Source of the DNA: Bromus sterilis
Taxonomy: Eukaryota; Streptophyta; Magnoliopsida; Poales; Poaceae
DNA: 64,000 nucleotides
Reading direction: 5' to 3'
Assembly: GCA_950022295.1 (NCBI GenBank)
Contig: OX465598.1
Coordinates: 64,216,001-64,280,000, forward strand
Below, piece after piece: positions 22,805-34,089 of this stretch. The position numbers and the translations under genes were made by a program. The first letter of the stretch is position 1. Each line of letters begins with the position of its first letter. Under the pieces are notes generated by a model, which was not told the DNA's origin, made no database searches, and saw nothing but the letters and a program-made list of their open reading frames with translations.

Positions 22805-23034
22805 GACAAAGTGAAACTCACATAAATTTTTCTTTTTCCTTGGCTCGAATTTCTGGCGCCGTGGGGAAGAAGAAGATTTTCACAAGGGGATTCCTTCACT
22901 TCCAATCTCTTTATTTTGTTTTTGTCTTGCTTAGTTTCTTTAGTTTTGTTTTGCTTGCCTCTTTTAGAAAAACAAAAAAAAAATAGTTTCCTTTTTAGTA
23001 CTTGTTTTAGTTGTCTTGTTCTAGCCTTGCTAGG

Positions 23035-24626
23035 ATGTTTGTTGCTGAGAACACCAAGTTGTGTGACTTTACTAGCACCAACAACAATGATTTTATCAGT
23101 ACACCTATTGCTCCACCTGCTGAGACTGTTTCTATGAAATTAAGTCTACTTTGTTGAATCTAGTTATGAGAGAGCAATTTTCTGGTGTTAGTACTGATGA
23201 TGCTGCTACTCACCTCAATAATTTTGTTGAGTTATGTGAGATGCAAAAGATCAAAGATGTAGATGGGGATCTTGTTAAGCTTAAACTGTTTCCTTTCTCT
23301 TTAAGAGGAAGAGCTAAAGAATGGTTGTTTTCTTTGCCTAAAAATAGTATTGATTCTTGGGTTAAGTGCAAAGATGCTTTTATAGGAAAGTATTATCCCC
23401 CTGCTAAGATTATTTCCATGAGGAGTGATATTATGAAGTTTAAACAATTTGATAATGAGCATGTTGCTCAAGCTTGGGAAAGAATAAAATCTTTGGTAAA
23501 GAATTGCCCCACTCATGGACTGTCTACTTGGATGATTATCCAAACTTTTTATGCAGGACTGAATTTTTCTTCAAGAAATCTTTTGGATTCAGCTGCTGGA
23601 GGAACCTTTATGTCTCTCACCTTGGGGAATGCCACAAAGCTTCTTGATAATATGATGACAAACTACTCTGAATGGCACACTGAAAGGGCTCCACAAGGTA
23701 AGAAGGTAAATTCTGTTGAAGAAACCTCCTCTTTAAATGATAAGATGGATGCTATTATGTCTATGCTTGCTAGTGGTAAGACTCATGTTTATCCAAATAA
23801 TATTCCCTTGGCCTCTTTGGTGGCTCAAGAGGAGCATGTTGATGTGAACTTCATTAGAAATAACAATTTCAACAACAATGCTTATAGGAATAATTTTGGT
23901 AACAACAACTATAAGCCTTATCCTCCCAACAATGACAACACTTATGGCAACTCTTATGGTAGTTCCTACAACAATAATAGGATTTCTCCTTCTGAACTTG
24001 AAGTCATGCTTAAGGACTTTATTACTAAACAAACTGCTTTTAATAAAACTGTTGAGGAAAAGTTTGGTAAAATTGATGTCCTAGCTGCAAAAGTAGATAG
24101 CCTTGCCCTTGATGTCGATCTTATAAAACTAAAGGTTATGCCTACTGATTTTAAAGAAAGTAAAACTTTGAATGCCATCCAAGTTAGGATTGATGAAAAT
24201 GTTAGGATGATGGCTGAATTGCATGCTAGGTGGGAAAGAGAAGATGAAATTGCTAGAAACAAAGAAATAACCAAAGTTTGTACCATTACCACCACTAGTA
24301 GTGCTGAAACTCCAAATGTTAGTAAGCCCCATACCATCAATAATAAAAGAATTAGCAAAGAAAAAGCCTCTACTCCTCCTACAAAATTGCCTAGAACCAC
24401 TAAACTTGATCTTGATAGTGGTGCTGAAATTTTTGGGAAAGTAGGAGACCATAGCCCCCTGGTCTTTGATAATAATGACTTTGACATTAACCATTGCACT
24501 ATCTCGGAAGTCATTAAGTACCTACAAAAACTTGCTGAAAGTCCCCACACTAGTTCCCAAAATTTGGCTTTTACAGAACACATAACAAATGCTCTAGTTA
24601 AAATTAGAGAAAGAAAGTTAAAATAA
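23035..24626 (+). pseudogene. Gypsy gag (broken start)
   Basis: The likely start is ATG at 23035 (MFVAENTKLCDF). That frame stops near 23155, and the main frame opens at about 23151 and runs 491 codons, so a frameshift lies around 23140. The gag core includes DAATHLNNFVELCEM, FPFSLRGRAKEWL, a WVKCKDAFIGKYYPP segment and LLDSAAGGTF, as in retrotransposon gag domains (about residues 15-170 of the long frame). An Asn-rich stretch follows near residue 240-290, then a Lys-rich tail. No zinc knuckle was seen. A TAA (24624-24626) separates gag from the in-frame protease and could be a mutated codon, since the two form one frame. Gag would form the particle shell. Confidence 0.82.
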
Positions 24627-25105
24627 GAAGCCTCTATCCCTAGGAAGATAGAAGATGGTTGGGGACCCATCATTAAAATGAAAGTGGATGACTTTGATTG
24701 CAATGCTTTATGTGACCTTGGTGCTAGTATCTCTGTGATGCCTAAGAAAGTTTATGATATGCTTGATTTACCTCCTGTGAAGAATTGTTATTTGGATGTT
24801 GTTCCTCCTGATATTTCCAAGAAGAAACCTTTGGGGAGAGTTGATGATGTTCTTATTGCTGTTTATAACAACCTTGTCCCCGTTGATTTTGTTGTTTGGA
24901 TATTGCATGCAACTCTTCTTGTCCTATTGTTTTGGGAAGACCTTTCCTGAGAACTGTTGGTGCTACCATTGATATGAGAGAAGGGACTATTAAATATAGT
25001 TTCCCAGGTATTGAGCACTTTCCTAGAAAGAAAAAGAAGGTAGCCTATGACTCTATCATTATAGCAAATTATGATGTTGATGCTCCTTCATTTGAAAATA
25101 CTTGA
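24627..25105 (+). pseudogene. Gypsy aspartic protease, frameshifted
   Basis: In frame with gag after its stop (EASIPRKIEDGWGP). The catalytic motif is CDLGASISVMP, the DLGAS form usual in Athila-type proteases. The second signature, CPIVLGRPFL, is in another frame, so a one-base shift lies near 24895. The frame ends at 25105 with ENT and a stop. Nothing resembling RT follows, so the polyprotein ends here. Confidence 0.8.
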
Positions 25106-27263
25106 TTTTCTGAAACTTTCCACGCCTAGCTGAAAGGCGTTAAAGAAAAGCACTTCTTGGAAGATAACCCATGTTTTCTTTCTGTTGTTTTTCTCTTTTG
25201 TTGAGTCTTGGAAGTTGTTACCTCTGTAGCAACCTCTCCTTATCCTTTTTTGTTTGGTTTTTGTGCCAAGGATAACCTCTAATGGAAGAAGGTACAATTT
25301 TGGGGAGTTGCTGTCCCGAGACAGATTCTGTGTTGTTACCAAAAACATACATATGCCCAGCCAGAACGTCATAAAATTATGATATTTTACGAGCATATGC
25401 CCCTGGTTTTTGTCTAACTTTCGTTAGTTTTGCACTTTTCGATTTCAGCAACAGAAGGTGGTCCGAAAAATTGATCTTTACCTGCTGTTCTGTTTTGACA
25501 GATTTCTGTCATATTTTGCCTCTAGCCTTTCTACCTCTTTCTTTCGAGCTCTAATGAAACGAGGATCCTCGAGAAGAAGTAGATACAGTAGCTATGCTTT
25601 ATGGATGAGTTTGATTTGTGTTTGAACTGAACCCAAGTGATCCTTTATCTACATTTGCTAATGCTGCTAATTGAGAATTTTGTGAAGTTTTGTATGAAGG
25701 AAGTTTTCAAGTGTAGGAAAGAAGAATGATGAGATGAGAGGAAGAATGGACAAAATCTCAAGCTTGGGTATGCCCATGTCACCCCAAGACATATTCAAGA
25801 AGTACAAGCGTCAAAGCTTAGGGATGCTCAAGGCATCCCCTTCTTCATCAATAAAAATATCAGGTCCTATTTCTGTGCACTATATTTTTATTGCTTCATA
25901 TACTATGTGTTGTTCTTGGAGCGTCTTTGTTTTAGTTTTCAGTTTAGTTTAGTTTGCTGTAGTACTTGGTTAGATCCCAGCTCTTTTGTTTTGGAGAGAG
26001 ACACGCTCCGTTTTCATTGCCTAGAACACTCTAGTTTCATTCCTATTACTCTGCGAGTGTTCTCTTTTTGCTAGCACTGCCTCTAGTTTTCATTTTGTTT
26101 AGAACTTTTAAGTTCTTCTTTGTAGTTAGGTGCGTTCAACTCTCTGGTCTTTGATGAGTATTACCCTTGTGAGTTGTTCCAAATAAGTTGATTGGTGTTG
26201 GATTCGAGAAAAAGCTCTATGCAAATAGTGGTACAGAAGATAGCTTGTGTAGACTGTGTCCTAGACTCTTTCATCTTGTCATGTTCATTATGCTTAGTGT
26301 TTATTGTTGTAGCATAAAAAATTTCAACTAGTTGAGAGTGTTTATTTGGACCTATTGAATGTTCATGTTTAGCCCTCTGCATGCAAAAGCATAGTCTAAG
26401 TGGTATTTCTCCTGAAAAATGCTTTGTTTCGGCTGACTTGGCACATGCTTACACCATGTTTGACTAATCATAGTCAATCAAGCCTCTATGACTTTTAATT
26501 TTCACCCCATGTGTAGTTAGTAATGCTTTGTCGCTCTGCATGATTATGTTCATTATGCTCTCTTGGTTTGGTCGCTCCCAGTCTATTGCTAGCCTTCATC
26601 TGTACTGAGTATGAGCTCTACTCGTGCATCCAACTCCCAAAAACCAAAGTTTTGCCAAAATCTGTCCACCATACCTACCTACATGTGGTATTTCACCGCC
26701 ACTCCAAAGTAAATTACTTGAGTGCTACCTTTAAAACCTTCAAAATACTCCTGTTTTGTGTTCTTGTTTAGCTCATGAGGACGTATCACTTGTTTTACCA
26801 TTTCTTTCATGGTTACTTGGTTTCAAACCTCTACTATCATGCATAATGTGTTGGTCAAAAATCACAATGAGAGAAAGGCCACGGGTGCCCAGCCCAAAAC
26901 TTTCTGAAAAGAAAAAGCTTCAAACATATAAACAACAAAAATTGCTCTGTGCACCATACTGATGTACTGGAGAACTATCTGGGAGCCACTCTCGAAGCTG
27001 AGTAATTGTGAAAGGGGTGGTAACTCACTTGATACTATTCGTTGACATGACATACATACCTCTCAAAATAAAAGACTTTCCAATGAAAGCAACTTTTTCG
27101 ATCATCTTTTTATAAATAAAAAGCTCTAGCACTTGAGTAATCCCTGCTTCCCTCTGCAAAGGGCCTTTCTTTTACTTTAATGTCGAGTCTGCATCTTCTT
27201 GCTTTATGCACTAACCGAGAGTAGCATGTGTTCATTCTTAGTTCTATGTGCATTGTCCCAAGG
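25106..27263 (+). other. Long non-coding 3' part of the Athila-type element
   Basis: No frame over about 120 codons on either strand. Conserved blocks (CTCAAGCTTGGGTATGCCCA near 25760; GCTCTAGCACTTGAGTAATC near 27122) have inverted counterparts in the related element at about 48.5-49.1 kb. This stretch is thus a shared non-coding feature rather than random decay. Confidence 0.65.
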
Positions 27264-27268
27264 TTATT

Positions 27269-27589
27269 TGTCGTCGATATGTGACGGCAGATGCCATGGG
27301 GATGGCTAAAGTGAGGGGAAGACACGAGGGAGAGAATGTCGATGGTGCCGGAATCGGGTTGGGCACAAGCACGGTGAAGACACCACGATGTACCCAGGTT
27401 CGGGGCTCTCCGGAGAGATAACACCCCTACTCCTGCTTGTCTCTTGTATATCAATGAAGGGGCTACAATAACTGCTCTTCTATCTTCTCAGAGGAAGGAG
27501 AACACCGCCGCCATGGGCAAGGTCCTCTCCTGCTTCCCTGAGGAGTGACTACAAGCAGTAAATGAACTGAGGGGGAAGTGAGTTAATGA
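27269..27589 (-). repeat. Inverted 321-bp LTR end (left)
   Basis: Starts TGTCGTCGATATGTGACGGC and matches the complement of 31824-32144 with few differences. Both arms are exactly 321 bp and diverge right after GTTAATGA. Relative to the LTR, the arm begins about 50 bp after the TATA box, so it corresponds roughly to R-U5. Confidence 0.92.
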
Positions 27590-27614
27590 CAGCCTGAGAA
27601 GAACAGCAAGACGG

Positions 27615-27983
27615 AGGCAAACGATAAAGCAAAAAACGCTAAAGATCCGAACCGATTGTAACCAATCGGCCCGAATCTCGGGGACTACACCCACTGGGTG
27701 CACTTGCGCGCACCCACCGGAAGAAAGTCTACCGATTGAGGAAGGCAAACGATAAAGCAAAAAACGCTAAAGATCCGAACCGATTGTAACCAATCGGCCT
27801 GAATCTCGGGGACTACACCCAGTGGGTGCGCTTGCGCGCACCCACCGGAAGAAAGTCTACCGATTGAGGAAGGCAAACAATAAAGAAAAAAACGCTAAAG
27901 ATCCGAACCGATTGTAACCAATGGGCCCGAATCTCGGGGACTACACCCAGTGGGTGCGCTTGCGCGCACCCACCGGAAGAAAA
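27615..27983. repeat. 128-bp tandem repeat, about 2.9 copies
   Basis: AGGCAAACGATAAAG begins units at 27615, 27743 and 27871 (period 128). Each unit contains a GGGTGCGCTTGCGCGCACCC near-palindrome and ACCGATTGTAACCAATCGG. The array lies where the last exons of the antisense gene would be expected. Confidence 0.9.
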
Positions 27984-28031
27984 ATTGCCGAAGTAAAAGA
28001 GAGGTACAGAAGGAAAAGTTAAGGAGTTTAC

Positions 28032-30448
28032 CGTATGGTGAGAGGTCAGCTGTTGAAGGTCCCGAGCAAGGGCATCGGCGAATTCGTTCACCCGGCTCAG
28101 AGCGCTCGTCGCGGGGTCCCGAGGACGATGCGGAGAATCAGGCTCAGCGCCGACATGACGGGGGCGAGAGTACTCGGCTCGGAATTGATCCACCGAGCGC
28201 ATAAGAATCTCTGAGGGAGAAGAAATCGGCAGTGGCACTGAAGTGGGAACGATGGTGAAAGCTGCAGTGGTGAGGACTGGTGGCACGGATGTTGGTGAAG
28301 GGCCGGAGGCACCCGATTGCGGCGGCGGCGCAACCGGGCGAGTCGCAGCAGAGGTGGTAGCGATGACTGGCGGCGAGATCGTCGTAGTCGGTGGGTCAGA
28401 TAGTACAGCCGGTGGAACTGTGGAGGCAACCGGTGGTGCCGACACCAAAATCGGCGATGGGGTCGTCACCATCAGCGTATCAGATGCGGTCATTGCAGCA
28501 GGGGAAGTTGCGGCAGGCGAAGCTGGGTTGGAGCGGCGCGGTGGAGACGGGGCAATCGGGTCAACCGGTTGCGTTCCTCCACCACCAGGAGCCACCCAGT
28601 CCGTTGCACCCTTGAGAGTTTGGGAGGCAAGGGTGGAAGAAAAGGTCTTCGAAGTCGCCGCAAGACGGGCCTTCTTGGCAGCGCGCTCGGCGTCCTTGGA
28701 GGAGCGATGAGCGGGTACCGGCCGCTTGTGGACGGCAGTAGCAGAAGCAGCGGGCGAGATGACGGGGCTGGCACGGACGGGAATGTCGGTGTCAACGTCA
28801 TCAAGCCCAATCGGCTCCCTGAAAGAAGAAAGGGAGAAGAATCAGTAGAAGCAAAGATAGTGAAGTAGGAGGCATAAAGATAAAAGCATACCCGATTGTC
28901 CTGGGTGCGCCAGTGGGCATTCGGAAGCGAAGCGGAGCGACGTTCAGCGGCGCCTGGACGGTCGGCCTCCGAGTTGTCGTCTCTTGGACTTGTTTGCCCT
29001 TGCTGGCAGTCGGCTTGGCCTTGGCAACCTGGCTGGGAGCCACACCAGAGGAGGAGCCGGCGGCCGAGGTGCGCTTGGCTGGCACCTTTGGAGGCTTGGC
29101 TCGAGGAGCTGCATCGGAACCATCACCCTTTGAGACACTATCATCATCACTCCATTCAGCCAAAAAATGCTCAAGGGAAGGGTCAGGCGTACCCCCTTGA
29201 GCTGGCGGCCGAGTGTTGGTCTTCGGAGGGTTGGCGCGCTCGGCGTCATCATCATCGGCATCCATGGGGTCGGAGGATTCTCCGGAAGACTCGTCATCGT
29301 CTTCATCATCCCCACTGGACTCGGCGGAAGGAGTCTCGCCGTTATACTCGAGATCGGTGGGGTCCTCTTCCGTGCGATCAGGGGCATACACGCTAGCTTC
29401 CTGGTCGTCTTCCATGAGGTCGGACTGAATAAAGTGCTGAGAAGGAGGTATAAGCAATCAGAGCAATCGGAAGAGCATGCAATCGGAAGAAAAGGTAATC
29501 GGAGCATACCACAGGCGGCTTTCGCTGGCGAATGAGATAATCAAGCCCGAAGCGGAAGGGGTCAGGCAATGCGCTAGATGTGATGGTCTTCACTCGGGCG
29601 CAAAGATCTTCTGTCTTCACCCGCCACGTGCAGAGCCGAGTGGGCTCTCGAGGTCCCGACACGTCGCAGAGGCGGTGCACTCGGCGCTGCAGGGGAAGAA
29701 TCCGAGCGTGAAGCCAAGCAGCTACCAAGTCGGTTGGGAGGAGTCCCTCCTGCTCCAGCTGGGTGACCCTGGCAGCCTAGGCATCGACATCGCAATCTCC
29801 GACGCCGTGCTTCAGCGACCATTGATGCTTCTCAACCGGCCGGGCGAGAGAGAACTCGGGCAGGTTGAGGAGATCGGGGCCGTTGTCAGGTGATTTGACG
29901 TAGAAGAACGAGGTCTGCCAATTCTTGCAGGATTGGACGATCTCGGGGCTCGTGTATTTTGACTTGCCGGCTGCGACAAGGCAACTGCCGCAGTAGGTCA
30001 TGTCAGTCGGATACGTTGGCTTGCCGCCTTCGATGGTGGCGGCCACCACAGCACCCGTCCGAGCATTGTAAGCTCGGAGGTTGAAGAAGCGCTTCCAAAG
30101 GGCGACGCTTGGACGGCAGCCGAGGTACCCTTCACAGAGCGTCACGAACCCGGAAAGGATCATGATGAAATTAGCTGCGAGATGGTGGGGTTGCAGTCGG
30201 TGGAAGTCAAGAAATCCGCGGAAGAAGGCGCTAGCGGGAAGGCCGAATCCACGCTCGAAGTGAGCGAGGAACACGACCCTCTCGCCAGCGCATGCGCTGG
30301 GCACGACGTCGACCCTGCCAGGGATGCGCCACTCGATTTCCGCAGGCATTTTCCGGGCGTGGATCAGAGACTCGACGGCGGCGGCGGTGGCCTGAGAGCC
30401 CTTCCAGCACCCGCGGCTCTCCTGCGACACATCTCGTCGCGGCGCCAT
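28032..30448 (-). pseudogene. Antisense gene with 'putative gypsy type transposon' domain (Transposase_28-like)
   Basis: Minus-strand model: exon 1 30448-29510, exon 2 29436-28892, exon 3 28818-28032, joined by GTATGC...CTTCTCAG, GTATGC...CTTTCAG and a third donor GTAAAC. Phases are compatible, giving about 757 codons. Exon 1 starts MAPRRDVSQESRG and holds the grass domain I recall as PF04195: FLAHFERGFGLPASAFFRGF, LQPHHLAANFI, FVTLCEGYLGC, NWQTSFFYVKSP, then LPLQRRVHRLCDVSG. Exon 2 is acidic (DDEDDDESS) and exon 3 is Pro/Ala/Thr-rich. An in-frame TAG at 29777-29779 and loss of the 3' exons make it a pseudogene. Despite the domain name it shows no transposase or RT signature. Genes like this lie antisense to the retroelement in several grass Tat-type elements; that comparison is from memory. 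Confidence 0.72.
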
Positions 30449-30694
30449 GGTCTTTGCAGGCGAGGAGCAGAGAAGAGAAAAGAGGGAGGCGGAGCACGAG
30501 AGCAGAGGCGCAGAGTTGCCGCGGCGGCGGCGGAAGCAGCAGAGAGCACGAGCCCGTGGCTGGAGCAAGCGCAAGATGCAGAGGCCGGCGGCAGAAAGAT
30601 TCGCGTGGAGTGGCGATGGCGCAGAGGAGAGAAGGCTGGAGGTCGAAGGAGGCGTTTGGGAGAAGGAAGAGGCGAAGCCCCCCCCCCCGGTGGC

Positions 30695-30700
30695 TTATAT
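30695..30700 (-). promoter_or_regulatory. TATA box of the antisense gene
   Basis: On the minus strand CCCATATAAGCC lies about 245 bp upstream of the ATG at 30448, after CT-rich and GGGCCACA sequences. This is a plausible host-like promoter within the retroelement body. The long C run at about 30680 would fall in the leader. Confidence 0.55.
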
Positions 30701-31153
30701 GGGCGGCGGGGGAGGGGAGTGGGATGATCCTGCGACTGTGTGGCCCGGTGTGGCCTAGGGCACAGGGAGGCCAACCGGCAGACCAGCGCAAAGGATCCCG
30801 GCGCAAATGGCGAGGCGTGCGACGTGAGGGTCAGGCCCTGCAGTTATGTCACGTCGCGCGTGGGTCGTGGGTCCCAGTTCATTGATCACGTCGCGGGCGA
30901 ATCGGAGGTAACCGTTGGAGGGAAATCGGCGAAAGATATCTTTCTCAAAAAGTGAAGACATAAATCGAGGGGGAACCAAGTCCAACCGGATGGAAATTCG
31001 GTCAGCCGAGTGTGATCTCCGAGTCGGCCGACGAACTCGGAATGACGCACTCGAAGAGGCCATAGCAGTCGGAGAACGTCAAGGCAGAGATTGAAAAACT
31101 GCAAAGGCCCCGCGGTCAAGTGACCGTGGGACCTTTACAGCTTTAGGGGCTAC

Positions 31154-32144
31154 TGTCGGGGGATTGGTACCCGGGTAGGCTGACCCAAGCGGAAGCAAGC
31201 TTTCAAGACAAGGATGGACCAATTGGGCTGCAGCTGGGCCGAGATGGGCAGAGGAACGGCCGATTTCTCCAAGGCAATCGACCATACCAAATGCCAGCAG
31301 TCGGCCCAGGCGCAATCGGTCCACCCTTCCTTCACCAAAGACGATCATCCGATTGGTCCGCAGCTGGACCGAGGCCGATTCCTAGAAGGCCGATTGCCCA
31401 GAGCAATCGACCCTACCAGGAACCACCTGTCGGTCCAGGAGCAATCGGAGCAACCTACCACCCAGTCGGGGATACGATTACGAGGTCATAAATACCATAT
31501 CCCGAGATATCCGGGTGGAAGGAAGGCCAGGTCACGTCGAGGATTTGCTGGAGATACGGTGTCGACCTCCCCGCCGATTCCGCGGACAGGCCGACAAGAC
31601 CGCACCCCCTAGCTCCACTGTTCACTCCTAGGTTCTACGAGGTAGCAGCATGGGCCGCCGCTCGTAGGCTCCGGGTCACCCGGAGAGGAGCAGTCGGTGG
31701 GCCCAGGCCGATTAGAGGATGACGGTTGGGCCCATTCGGCAATGAAGTTACCATAGTACCCTGGACTCACACTATAAGAGCCAGGGTACCCCCTCCTGCG
31801 CAAGGGACGTTACACCTGAGAACTCATTAACTCACTTCCCCCTCAGTTCATTTACTGCTTGTAGTCACTCCTCAGCGAAGCAGGAGAGGACCTTGCCCAT
31901 GGCGGCGGTGTTCTCCTTCCCCTGAGAAGATAGAAGAGCAGTTATTGTAGCCCCTTCATCGATATACAAGAGACAAGCAGGAGTAGGGGTGTTATCTCTC
32001 CGGAGAGCCCCGAACCTGGGTACATCGTGGTGTCTTCACCGTGCTTGTGCCCAACCCGATTCCGGCACCATCGACATTCTCTCCCTCGTGTCTTCCCCTC
32101 ACTTTAGCCATCCCCATGGCATGTGCCGTCACATATCGACGACA
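31154..32144 (+). repeat. LTR of the inverted-end retroelement
   Basis: Begins TGTCGGGGGATTGGTACC after GGGGCTAC (polypurine-like tract) and ends CGACGACA. A TATA-like CACTATAAGAGCC occurs at about 31768. CAATCG/CGATTG motifs recur in the U3 part. Its final 321 bp (31824-32144) are the right arm of the inverted repeat. Confidence 0.85.
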
Positions 32145-32474
32145 TTATTATTAACTATTCATATTGTGTTGTTACATGTTCATTTGGACTATTTGTTTCT
32201 AGTCACCAATTATCTTTGAAGGTGTCCTGGCATTTATGTTTTGCCCTCAATATAAAGGACTATCTGATTGCTACTTATGCTACTTATGATTATATGTTGG
32301 GAGACAAACATGTTTTCGAGGTTCTCTTATTCATGATCTTCTTGTTGTTTACTTGTTAATGCCTTGACAATCCTTGCTAAGTTCTTTTGATAAGATTTAT
32401 ATCTTGCATGACTTGTTTAGAAGTTCTTTGATCCCATCTCACAATGCTTTGCATATTGATGTTTGAGATTGTGA
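32145..32474 (+). other. Continuation of the Athila-type element after the nested insertion
   Basis: Starts with the second TTATT and runs as AT-rich non-coding sequence to the copia insertion. TGTGA at 32470-32474 is the expected left half of the copia target duplication; its partner is outside the window or lost. Confidence 0.6.
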
Positions 32475-34089
32475 TGTTAGAATTGGTGCCCTAGAGACAA
32501 TAATAAAGGTATATTTTATTATATGGGCCAATTCATGTTATTGATAATCGTCTATATATATCATGCTTGACTGTATTAGAGGAAACATAATACATTGTGT
32601 GAAATATAGACACCATGGTCCCTAGTATGTATCTATACTAGTTCACTAAGTGAGTGATGGTTATCGTTTCCATAACCATAGAGACTTTGTTCTCTCATTA
32701 GTGGAGCTCATGTTATTCTGGAGGGAATAATGTGACGGACATACCCAATTACTAGAGCGAAGCAATTGATCGTGTCACAGAAGTTCTGATTGCGTAGCTT
32801 TATCCGTTGACGTCTTTTTAATTCCTTTGACCATGAGATCACGCAACTCTCAGGTATCGGTGGTAGTGCTTTGCTCGCTGCAAACGTCACATCTTAAACG
32901 AGTGATTATAAAGTTATCTTGTGGGTGCTGCTGCCGATACCTTGTAGGCTTGTGTGTGTTCAAGAGTGGTACTTGTCCATCCAAGTGACGGATAGATATT
33001 CTCTGGGCCCATCTCAGTATCACTCAATCGCTTGCAAGCACGTGACCGGGTCACAAGAGAGTGAATTGTTATGATGAGAAAAGAGAACTTATCGGTAACG
33101 AGATTGAACAAGGTGCGACGGCACTGACGATCTATATCTCGGGTAAGTAACATATCGCAGGACATGGGAATTATATATCGACGGTCATAGTGGTTCGTGA
33201 GATGATCTGGTTGATCATCCGAGTAAACAGTCGGAGTAGCACTGACGTTTCCAGAGTCACCCTACTACGCGTGGCTATGAGAATAGTCACAGATGTCATT
33301 GTTTACCGGACCCGTAGGGTAACACACTTAAGGCAGTACAACGCTTTGGGTATGAGAGAAAGGATAGGTGCAATTATTGTTCGGAGAAAGATCGGAGTCC
33401 CGGTTGACTTCGGGTGTATCACGGATGGATTCGGAATAGCGAAAAACCCCTAAGTTCATATATTGGAAGGTTCTGGAAAGTTTCGAAAAGTTTCGGGTAA
33501 AACCGGGAAAAGTCCGGAAAGTTCTAGAAGGGGTGGGGCCGGGCCAGCTAGGCCGGACCCCACCGGGCGGGCGCACCAGGGCCGGGCCGCACCTGGCCGG
33601 CCGGTCGGTGGGAGGGAGGCCTCCTCCCTCCTAGCCGAGTTGGGGAGGGCCCTCCCTTCCGGTGTGTTCTTTTTCCCTACCAATTCGAGAACTAGGAAAG
33701 TTTGTGTTCGGGTGTTATACGGATTCCTTTTAGGAATCCGTCGCACCAAGGGCTGCGCGGACGCCTATATAAAGGAGACCCCGGGGGCAAGATTGAACAC
33801 GACACAACAAGCCCTGGCCTCACCCCGCGCCCACGCCCGCACCCGCCGCCGCGCCGCCCGCCCGCCGCCGGCCACCACCGTCGCCGCCCGCCGCCGTGCT
33901 CGCGCCGCCGCCGGGTACCGCCGTCCTCCGCGCCTACTTGTGCCTTCTCTCTCCTACGTGTAGGCACTTGGTAGGGCGGGGACAAGGTCTCCATCCAACT
34001 CCTCCGGGATCACGTCGTCTTGACGGTGATCGCCGGAATCTCGCCGGAACCCTAGTTCCGGGATTTCTTCGAAGGACCGTCCGGGCGAA

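Larger units (their letters stand above)
27269..32144. mobile_element. Retroelement with inverted U5 ends, perfect TTATT duplication
   Basis: TTATT is repeated at 27264-27268 and 32145-32149, a 5-bp duplication as made by LTR-retrotransposon integrase. The right end is a 991-bp plus-oriented LTR (31154-32144) preceded by a GGGGCTAC tract. The left end is not a second LTR in the same direction but an inverted copy of the last 321 bp of that LTR. Both outer ends therefore read TGTCGTCG inwards. The interior carries an antisense gene and a tandem repeat but no gag or pol. The single clean duplication shows the rearranged unit was inserted as such. Confidence 0.88.
21079..32474 (+). mobile_element. 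Non-autonomous Athila-type gypsy element, interrupted
   Basis: Plus-oriented. It has a 5' LTR (21079-22754), a tRNA-Asp-like primer site, gag, an aspartic protease, then a long non-coding stretch (25106-27263). It resumes at 32145 after a nested insertion, and at 32474 a copia element is inserted. No reverse transcriptase, RNase H or integrase was found. The 3' LTR is not seen in the window and may lie beyond 64 kb. Family placement rests on the primer type, the DLGAS protease and LTR similarity. Confidence 0.8.

Noticed and set aside
23733..24703. 245-codon minus-strand ORF opposite gag
   Set aside because: It is a complement of the gag frame, hydrophobic because of gag codon composition; no independent evidence.
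27615..27983. CRISPR-like array
   Set aside because: Three near-identical 128-bp head-to-tail units without spacers, in a plant retroelement; an ordinary tandem repeat.
28243..29535. Long plus-strand ORFs in the antisense-gene region
   Set aside because: They are complementary frames of the spliced minus-strand gene, whose exon borders and domain content are coherent.
27269..32144. Long terminal inverted repeats suggesting a Mutator-like DNA transposon
   Set aside because: The duplication is 5 bp (TTATT), not 8-10 bp, ends are TG...CA, and the right arm is part of a 991-bp LTR with a preceding purine-rich tract. An LTR retroelement with an inverted end fits better.
33463..33994. Overlapping ORFs of 90-166 codons in GCC-rich DNA (also near 44.5-44.8 kb)
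   Set aside because: GC-rich LTR sequence keeps several frames open on both strands at once; no domain is seen and the frames are not conserved between the two LTRs.
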